Source: GWB1-37-8 sp964646925
Lineage (GTDB): Bacteria; Patescibacteriota; Microgenomatia; Levybacterales; UBA12049
Direction: 5' to 3'
NCBI GenBank assembly: GCA_964646925.1
Contig: CAZYIC010000024.1
Location: 1 to 16,825, forward strand
DNA length: 16,825 bases
The position numbers and the translations under genes were made by a program. This document shows positions 12,714 through 16,825 of this stretch, piece by piece (the first letter of the stretch is position 1; each line of letters starts with the position of its first letter). A model generated the notes under the pieces. It was not told the DNA's origin and searched no databases. It saw only the letters and a list, made by a program, of their open reading frames with translations.

Positions 12714-12878
12714 ATGGATATCTGGTTTGTGATAATTGCAATTGCGATTGTATCGGTAATATTATCTTTCATTTCCCTTAAACATCTTAATGATAAATCT
12801 CACGTAAACCACACGAAAAAGAGACTGGAAAAGGGGAGAGTTATATTTCAGGATACTTCATCTTCTTCTGGGGAATAG
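12714..12878 (+). CDS. Small single-pass membrane protein, 54 residues
   Basis: The frame encodes MDIWF, a hydrophobic helix (about 4-23, VIIAIAIVSVILSFISL) and a basic cytoplasmic tail with HTKKRLEKGR, ending in a Ser-rich stretch. It starts 3 nt after the LytR_C-like stop, so it is probably coupled to it; no Shine-Dalgarno is visible. Its last 31 nt overlap the 3' end of the convergent TPR gene, an antisense overlap. It may be an accessory subunit of the LytR_C-like protein, but function is unknown. The good helix and the spacing support a real gene. Confidence 0.6.
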   Translation: MDIWFVIIAIAIVSVILSFISLKHLNDKSHVNHTKKRLEKGRVIFQDTSSSSGE

Positions 12879-13573
12879 TTCTTATCTTCCTCATCATATT
12901 TAATTTCCTTAAAATTATTTATCTTCGTTTTATTTTTTGATAGATTTAAATCTTGATCCGGAGTTTGTTGGAAAGAAGGCTGATCTTTGTATTTGGAGGC
13001 TCTTTTTGTCTCTTTTATAAATACGGAAACATTATGTTGCGAAGCGGCTTTGATGCATACTTCATACGCGTTTCCGCCTTTTATGAGTTTGATGAGTCTT
13101 TTTCCTATATCATCAGGGAGTACTCCTAAATATTGTTTATTTTGATCTTGAATAAAAATCTTTCCCCGCTTTATGGCAATTATCACTCTCTGTCCTGTTG
13201 TCAAAAGCGAAATGATCTTAGGATTAGTTGTATTTACAAGAGAAATTATTTTTGTTTTGCCTGTTTCTTCCAAAAACGTATTGTTAACATTCTTAATTAA
13301 AACTCCATTTTTGGCAATCTTTCTTGGGCCCAAATCGGTTAGCTTTTTGATATTTCTAATCGCAATTTGATTAAGAATATCCAGCTTTAACACTTTTCTA
13401 TAGGTAGATTTGGCATCTTTTATGCGTCCGAGAATTGTAAAAGCATATGCCAGACGATTGAGAGCATCTATATCGTTAGGATTGTTTTTGATTAGAGTTT
13501 TATTAAGTGAAGTTGCGTTTTTCCAGTCACCCAAAAGCATTGCCTGTATCGCTTTGTCTTTTAAAAGAGTCAT
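12848..13573 (-). CDS. TPR-repeat protein with HIRAN-like central region
   Basis: From the chosen ATG the protein has 241 residues. Residues 1-75 form two tetratricopeptide-like helix pairs (AIQAMLLGDWKNATSLNKTLI, then DALNRLAYAFTILGRIKDAKSTY), a protein-interaction module. The middle (about 115-195) is beta-rich with VIIAIKRGKIFIQDQNKQYLG, a turn VLPDDIGKRLIKLIKGGN, and YEVCIKAA. This recalls HIRAN domains that bind DNA ends, though the match is only by eye. The C-terminal 40 residues are Lys/Glu-rich and disordered-looking. I use ATG 13573 because the longer frame from 13621 would start upstream of the -10 box at 13600-13605. It is divergent from yebC with overlapping promoters and convergent with the 54-residue gene. 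Function is not known. Confidence 0.78.
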   Translation of the reverse strand: MTLLKDKAIQAMLLGDWKNATSLNKTLIKNNPNDIDALNRLAYAFTILGRIKDAKSTYRKVLKLDILNQIAIRNIKKLTDLGPRKIAKNGVLIKNVNNTFLEETGKTKIISLVNTTNPKIISLLTTGQRVIIAIKRGKIFIQDQNKQYLGVLPDDIGKRLIKLIKGGNAYEVCIKAASQHNVSVFIKETKRASKYKDQPSFQQTPDQDLNLSKNKTKINNFKEIKYDEEDKNYSPEEDEVS

Positions 13574-13599
13574 TTGCGGATAAATATTTGGTGAAGAAT

Positions 13600-13628
13600 A
13601 TAGTACTATTTTTTCTTGCAAAAGTCAA
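13600..13628 (-). promoter_or_regulatory. Promoter of the TPR gene, overlapping the yebC promoter
   Basis: TTGACT (13628-13623), 17-nt spacer, TACTAT (13605-13600) on the minus strand. The predicted start near 13593 gives a leader of about 20 nt to ATG 13573. Confidence 0.7.
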
Positions 13629-13644
13629 TAGCAAAAAGTATAAT
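13616..13644 (+). promoter_or_regulatory. Promoter of yebC, leaderless and overlapping the TPR promoter
   Basis: TTGCAA (13616-13621), 17-nt spacer, perfect TATAAT (13639-13644). The -10 ends 9 nt before the ATG at 13654. Each promoter's -35 lies inside the other's spacer, so both cannot be bound at once. Confidence 0.78.
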
Positions 13645-13653
13645 TCAAATTAT

Positions 13654-14382
13654 ATGTCCGGACATTCAAAGTGGGCAACGATAAAAAGGGCAAAAGGCGC
13701 AGCTGATCTCAAAAGAGGCTTAACTTTTACCAAAATCTCCAATGCAATTACAGTTGCGGTGAAATCCAGCGGAGGCATAACTGATCCCGACAGCAACTTT
13801 AAACTTCGTCTTGCTGTAGATAGCGCAAGAGCAGCGAACATGCCCAAAGACAACATTGAAAGGGCAATCCAAAAGGCTGTTGGAAAAGATGCCGGGGAAG
13901 TGCAGGAGGTAGTCTATGAAGGGTTTGCTCCGGAGGGTATCAGCGTTATGATTGAGGCCGCAACCGACAATACCTTAAGAACAACGGGCGAAATAAAAAG
14001 CATATTCAACAAAGAGGGTGGGAGTTTTGGTCAGCCGGGATCTGTGGCATATCAATTCGAGCAAAAGGGATTAATAGTTATTGACAAGAAGGGAAAATCA
14101 ACAGATGATTTATTTGAAGTTGCAGTTGAAAGCGGGGCAGAGGACATAGAGGACGATGGGGACAGAGCCATTATCACAACTTCTTTTGCAGATTTAGCAA
14201 GTGTTCGGGAAAAACTTGTACTAAAAGACATTACTCTTTTGGAAGCAGAAGTAATAAGAAGGCCTCTAAATCCTATCATTGTAACTGAAAAAGAAAAATT
14301 AGATAGGATTACGAATTTTTTAAACAAATTGGAGGAGCTGGATGATGTACAAAAAGTTTATTCAAATTTGGCAGAAAATTAA
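13654..14382 (+). CDS. yebC: YebC/PmpR-family translation or regulatory factor
   Basis: The 242-residue protein is a full-length YebC family member (bacterial relative of mitochondrial TACO1). The N-terminus MSGHSKWATIKRAKGAADLKRGLTF matches the family hallmark, followed by KLRLAVDSARAANMPKDNIERAI and the acidic YEGFAPEGISVMIEA segment. Members were long annotated as DNA-binding regulators; more recent work links them to translation through proline stretches on the ribosome. A polyproline protein is encoded at 3201-3626, which fits but proves nothing. The hallmark N-terminus fixes the start at 13654; the longer upstream frame overlaps the promoter. No Shine-Dalgarno precedes it. The last 41 nt overlap the next gene and carry that gene's Shine-Dalgarno. 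Confidence 0.95.
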   Translation: MSGHSKWATIKRAKGAADLKRGLTFTKISNAITVAVKSSGGITDPDSNFKLRLAVDSARAANMPKDNIERAIQKAVGKDAGEVQEVVYEGFAPEGISVMIEAATDNTLRTTGEIKSIFNKEGGSFGQPGSVAYQFEQKGLIVIDKKGKSTDDLFEVAVESGAEDIEDDGDRAIITTSFADLASVREKLVLKDITLLEAEVIRRPLNPIIVTEKEKLDRITNFLNKLEELDDVQKVYSNLAEN

Positions 14383-15205
14383 TAAAAAAAAGCCTGTCTT
14401 TTTTAGGAAATTCTCAAAAAAGAAAAGCTATCTTTTTAATATTCCCAAACGGCGAAAATTTATAATAAGTGTTATAATTTTATCTCTAATACTGTTCGTA
14501 TCGGAAGAATTATTCGGAAAAGGGGGAATATATATCGCCGTAATACTTGCTATCCTTACGGACATCTTTATTTTTTGGGCAGTTAGATTGGATTTAAAAG
14601 ACAATTTTTCTCCTCAGGTTTTCATTTTACCTTTATTTTATACTTTGTCTTGCGCGTTATTTTATTTTTTAGTTCCTGTGCAATTTTTAACGAGGATTGG
14701 AATGACCTCTTTGTATGCCCTAGGGCTTTACTCACTTCTCCTTTCGGAGAATATATTTATAGTATCTTCAATTAGGACAATTGCTCTTTTGTCTTCAGCA
14801 CGCACGGTCTCGTTCATCATAACAATCCTTTCTTATTTTTTCTTATCCAATGTGGTTTTTTCCTTACATTTCAATATCGTTTTAACATTGGCATTTATAT
14901 TTCTTTTTTCTTTTCCCCTTATTCTGCATTCTATTTGGACGCATACTTTGGAAAGCAGCTCTGCATCTCATATGCAATGGATGTTATTAATTACACTGTG
15001 TCTCGTTGAGATTGCTTTTGCTTTATGGTTCTGGCCGACAACGCCTACGATAATTGCGCTTTTTTTGGCATGCATATTCTATATTCTGGTTGGAATATCT
15101 CAGATGTGGTTGGATAAAAGGCTTTTTAAAGCTGTTATGTGGGAATATATTTGGGTTGCGGTAATTGTTTTCATTGTTTTTATAACGTTTAGTTTGAGAT
15201 CTTAG
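14342..15205 (+). CDS. Multi-pass membrane protein of unknown function
   Basis: I do not recognise this 287-residue protein. It begins with about 38 very basic residues (IQIWQKINKKKPVFFRKFSKKKS), then has roughly eight hydrophobic helices from about 40 to 283 with few polar residues. No transporter, protease or transferase motif is visible. Two ATGs stand side by side (14342 and 14345), and GGAGGAG at 14331-14337 inside yebC places either at Shine-Dalgarno distance, 14345 slightly better. The 41-nt overlap with yebC implies translational coupling. Such Lys-rich-start membrane proteins occur next to yebC/ruvC-type clusters in related genomes as far as I recall, but I cannot confirm that here. 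Confidence 0.75.
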   Translation: MMYKKFIQIWQKINKKKPVFFRKFSKKKSYLFNIPKRRKFIISVIILSLILFVSEELFGKGGIYIAVILAILTDIFIFWAVRLDLKDNFSPQVFILPLFYTLSCALFYFLVPVQFLTRIGMTSLYALGLYSLLLSENIFIVSSIRTIALLSSARTVSFIITILSYFFLSNVVFSLHFNIVLTLAFIFLFSFPLILHSIWTHTLESSSASHMQWMLLITLCLVEIAFALWFWPTTPTIIALFLACIFYILVGISQMWLDKRLFKAVMWEYIWVAVIVFIVFITFSLRS

Positions 15206-15280
15206 GGGTGAGAGAGGATAGGGAAGATGATATATAAGGTTGTTTCAAGTGATATAGTTTGATAGAGTGCTCTTGCAGTA

Positions 15281-15383
15281 TTATAGGACGGTTCGAGCGG
15301 AAACGAAGTGTGGATAACTTTTCACGAGATTTTATAGGAGTTTTCACAGCGCGGAGGACGTAGTGCTTACCATGTTGTCCGCC
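15281..15383. repeat. Degenerate direct repeat, two units of about 51 bp
   Basis: TTATAGGA occurs at 15281 and 15332, and each copy is followed by a related block, GCGGAAACGAAGTG at 15297 and GCGGAGGACGTAGTG at 15351. TTTTCAC also recurs. The copies are diverged, so this may be an old duplication. Confidence 0.4.
15309..15317 (-). promoter_or_regulatory. Isolated consensus DnaA box
   Basis: TGTGGATAA is the exact complement of TTATCCACA. Only one copy is present and no dnaA or dnaN gene is nearby, so it may be a chance match or a DnaA-regulated site rather than an origin. Confidence 0.3.
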
Positions 15384-15445
15384 TGCTCTTGCTTTTCGCC
15401 TTAGCTACTATTCGTAGCGGGCTCAAAGTGCGAGCTAAGGCGGAC
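15374..15445. repeat. Nested hairpin element (GTCCGCC / CGCCTTAGCT)
   Basis: AGCTAAGGCGGAC near 15433-15445 can pair either with CGCCTTAGCT near 15397-15406 (10 bp) or, through GGCGGAC, with GTCCGCC near 15377-15383. Inside lies a small hairpin GCTAC/GTAGC. The two pairings compete, so the fold could switch. Confidence 0.6.
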
Positions 15446-15448
15446 GCA

Positions 15449-15493
15449 GAAACAGTAATTACTCCCGCCTGAAGGCGGATCGTAAACTGTTTC
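15449..15493. repeat. Three-tier hairpin (GAAACAGT / ACTGTTTC)
   Basis: The outer arms GAAACAGT (15449-15456) and ACTGTTTC (15486-15493), middle arms TTAC/GTAA, and inner arms CCGCCT (15465-15470) and AGGCGG (15473-15478) stack into one long imperfect stem of 45 nt. This is the strongest hairpin in the window. Confidence 0.75.
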
Positions 15494-15514
15494 TAGCGAA
15501 TAAAATACGAATGC

Positions 15515-15555
15515 TCTAAATTGATGATTTCCGAAGCTAAAATCATGAGTTTAGA
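15515..15555. repeat. Two-tier hairpin (TCTAAA-ATGATTT / AAATCAT-TTTAGA)
   Basis: Outer arms TCTAAA (15515-15520) and TTTAGA (15550-15555) and inner arms ATGATTT (15524-15530) and AAATCAT (15540-15546) form 13 base pairs with a symmetric 3-nt internal loop on each side. Confidence 0.65.
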
Positions 15556-15616
15556 CCGAAAATGCGGGCTAAATTACGACGTATCCCGACATAGGGCGGA
15601 GAGGGGCACCCGAAGG

Positions 15617-15651
15617 ATTAATTATTAATTACTAAGTATTAAGTAGTATGC
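15617..15651. repeat. Heptamer array in the gene-free region, five units
   Basis: Units ATTAATT twice, then ACTAAGT, ATTAAGT and a diverged AGTATGC. The first four are clearly in phase. Confidence 0.65.
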
Positions 15652-15830
15652 AGGTTGTGGAGAATAGAGTTTCTGTTTTGGGAAGGTCTACTTGCTTATT
15701 CTCTCGTATGCCATTTGTCAAAAAATGAAAATAAGAGATTTAAGCACACGGAGAGAAGAAAGTGATTATGTCGCACAATATAACTTTTACGACGTCACTC
15801 AGCTTCAAATTCATGGAGAAGTGGCTAAAA

Positions 15831-15865
15831 ATTAATTATTAATTATGAATTATTAATTATTAATT
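15831..15865. repeat. Heptamer array in the gene-free region, five exact units
   Basis: Five adjacent copies of ATTAATT over exactly 35 bp, with a single change (third unit ATGAATT). It shares its unit with the array at 15617. Confidence 0.85.
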
Positions 15866-16057
15866 CGGATACAAGGCTTCTCTTTTGACAAATATTCGCT
15901 GGAATCTCTCCGGCCAAAATCTTGATGCACTTCCCTACTATAGGTTTTATATTTATTAACGTTTTGAAGCTAAATGAAGCTAGTTGCTCTTCTCCGTGTT
16001 TTTAAACAGTGGGGTACCTGTAAGCTCATAAAATTTGGGCACTAAGGATGGCTTTGG

Positions 16058-16086
16058 TTGACATGTTACGACTCGCGTCGTAAAAT
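16058..16086 (+). promoter_or_regulatory. Leaderless promoter of the tyrosine recombinase with operator in the spacer
   Basis: TTGACA (16058-16063), 17-nt spacer, TAAAAT (16081-16086). The -10 ends 5 nt before the ATG at 16092, so transcription should begin at the start codon. A perfect palindrome, TTACGAC TCGC GTCGTAA (16066-16083), fills the spacer and enters the -10, a good position for a repressor. Confidence 0.78.
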
Positions 16087-16091
16087 AAATT

Positions 16092-16825
16092 ATGAATAAT
16101 AAGTTGCCTGTTGTTGTGAATGAATTTTCCTCATTAGCAGATCAGTTTTTGGAATATTTAGAAATTGAAAAAAATTGCTCGAAATTAACAATCCGTGATT
16201 ACCGCCATTATTTAGAAGTTTTCAATATTTGGTTTACCCAAAATATGCCTGAAATGTCTATAAAAAACCTAGATTTGGCAACTGTGCGAAAATACCGCGT
16301 TTTCTTGGCAAATCGAGAGGACGCAAAGGGATTAACTCTTAAACGCGTTACTCAAAACTATTATGTGATAGCGCTTCGTTCATTTTTGAGGTTTCTTATA
16401 AAAAACGACCATAAAACTTTGGAACCTTCAAAAATAGATTTGCCGAAAACCGAAAGTCGCAGTTTAAAATTCCTAGAACGTGAACAGATAGATAGATTGG
16501 TCACTTCAATTGACACATCCAAAGAAGAAGGCATAAGAGATAGGGCTATTTTTGAATTACTANNNNNNNNNNTTTCAACCGGGCTTCGCGTGTCCGAACT
16601 TGTTAAACTTAATCATAATCAGATTAATCTTGATAGGAAAGAGTTTGGGGTCGTTGGAAAAGGAGGACGGGCGCGGGTTGTTTTTGTTTCAGACCGCGCA
16701 GAAGAATGGATTACCCGTTATCTTAAAGAGCGGAAAGATAATTTCAAGCCTTTATTTATCCGTTATTCGGGAAAAATAATTGAGGAAAATGGCGGGGAAA
16801 AAATGAGGCTGACCACCAGAAGTAT
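16092..16825 (+). CDS. Tyrosine recombinase (XerC/XerD-like), truncated by the window end
   Basis: About 245 residues are visible. Residues 1-100 form the SAM-like core-binding domain (FLEYLEIEKNCSKLTIRDYRHYL). The catalytic domain follows, with the first active-site Arg in STGLRVSELVKL and the beta-hairpin Lys in VVGKGGRARVVFV. The HxxR, His/Trp and Tyr nucleophile lie beyond the window, which stops at RLTTRS. The enzyme would cut and rejoin DNA at paired sites, either dif for chromosome dimer resolution or the ends of a mobile element. Ten Ns (16563-16572) interrupt the gene; the frame is the same on both sides, but three extra codons would be present if the gap were literal. The ATG is set by the leaderless promoter. 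The next gene cannot be seen. Confidence 0.9.
   Translation, partial: MNNKLPVVVNEFSSLADQFLEYLEIEKNCSKLTIRDYRHYLEVFNIWFTQNMPEMSIKNLDLATVRKYRVFLANREDAKGLTLKRVTQNYYVIALRSFLRFLIKNDHKTLEPSKIDLPKTESRSLKFLEREQIDRLVTSIDTSKEEGIRDRAIFELLXXXXSTGLRVSELVKLNHNQINLDRKEFGVVGKGGRARVVFVSDRAEEWITRYLKERKDNFKPLFIRYSGKIIEENGGEKMRLTTRS
16563..16572. other. Assembly gap of 10 Ns inside the recombinase gene
   Basis: The run of exactly ten Ns is probably a scaffolding placeholder. Family alignment (ELL-F/Y-STGLR) needs only one residue between ELL and STG, so one missing base would restore the normal motif and keep the frame. Confidence 0.8.

Larger units (their letters stand above)
15206..16057. other. Gene-free region of about 850 bp rich in hairpins and heptamer arrays
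   Basis: I find no supported reading frame on either strand. The region holds a degenerate direct repeat (15281-15383), an isolated DnaA-box match (15309-15317), three strong hairpins (15384-15555) and two heptamer arrays (15617-15651, 15831-15865). A 7-bp inverted repeat GAGAATA/TATTCTC (15660-15666 and 15697-15703) and repeated GAAGCTA words (15533, 15966, 15977) also occur. It ends at the promoter of a tyrosine recombinase. I do not see RNase P, tmRNA or 6S RNA signatures. It may be a decayed or repeat-loaded intergenic region, a structured RNA, or a recombination site for the recombinase. Confidence 0.6.

Noticed and set aside
13507..13653. N-terminal extension of YebC
   Set aside because: The extra residues lie upstream of or within the promoter, and the family hallmark MSGHSKW begins at 13654.
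15309..15317. Replication origin, because of the DnaA box and the nearby AT-rich arrays
   Set aside because: Only one box, no dnaA/dnaN/rpmH neighbours; dnaB is 10 kb away and does not mark an origin.
15281..15865. CRISPR array
   Set aside because: Repeats are 7-bp tandem units or single hairpins without regular spacers, and no cas gene is present.
15206..16057. RNase P RNA, tmRNA or 6S RNA in the gene-free region
   Set aside because: I could not find the conserved RNase P GAGGAAAGTCC block, tmRNA-like tRNA ends or a single 6S-type long hairpin on either strand.
16552..16779. Alternative plus-strand frame through the N gap
   Set aside because: It is a shadow of the tyrosine recombinase; the recombinase frame shows STGLR and GKGGRAR motifs on the far side of the gap.

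Overview
The window looks like chromosomal DNA of a Candidate Phyla Radiation (Patescibacteria) bacterium, most likely of the Microgenomates type. This rests on AT-rich, densely packed short genes, a NIF3-family protein, tandem DUF5666-like and LytR_C-like envelope proteins, many small hypothetical proteins, and short palindromic DNA inserts inside conserved genes. TGA is used as a stop by several genes (MFS, RluA, DUF5666-like, TPR), so the UGA-glycine code of Gracilibacteria and SR1 is unlikely. The lineage is an inference from gene style, not from a marker-gene tree.

Layout. 1-780 (minus): a PIN toxin / ribbon-helix-helix antitoxin pair with its own promoter and operator-like palindrome. 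848-1288 (minus): an orphan coiled-coil protein. 3626 to 1336 (minus): an operon of a membrane-anchored Ig-like protein, a secreted DUF5666-like protein and an M24 metallopeptidase. 3753-5784 (plus): a metal-site-less metallo-beta-lactamase-fold relative and the replicative helicase DnaB. 5877-7760 (minus): a MazG-like pyrophosphohydrolase, an aldehyde dehydrogenase and tRNA-Leu(CAA). 7847-12878 (plus): NIF3, an MFS exporter, a catalytically degenerate Lgt homologue, an RluA pseudouridine synthase, a 48-residue Lys/Gly-rich protein with a near-perfect Shine-Dalgarno, a LytR_C-like protein and a 54-residue membrane protein. 12848-13573 (minus): a TPR protein, divergent from yebC (13654-14382, plus), which overlaps a multi-pass membrane protein. 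15206-16057 has no gene but is full of hairpins and repeats. 16092 to the end is a tyrosine recombinase, cut by the window edge and containing a 10-N assembly gap.

Two genome-scale patterns stand out. First, at least eight short arrays of a 7-bp unit are scattered through the window, typically about five units (35 bp), each with a different heptamer. Four lie inside reading frames: one forms the hydrophobic core of a signal peptide, one covers a conserved M24 motif, and two are in RluA. One surrounds the dnaB start codon, one runs over the stop codon of the gene before dnaB, and two lie in the gene-free region. Beside them are short GC-rich palindromes; four different ones are inserted in frame in the M24 peptidase. 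This resembles cyanobacterial STRR heptamers combined with Rickettsia-type palindromic elements.

Second, most promoter-proximal genes have a consensus TTGACA-N17-TATAAT-type promoter whose -10 box ends only 5-11 nt before the start codon, implying leaderless mRNAs. Good Shine-Dalgarno sequences occur mainly at genes inside operons. Two divergent gene pairs have physically overlapping promoters. The functions of the repeats are unknown, and everything here was read by eye without database searches.
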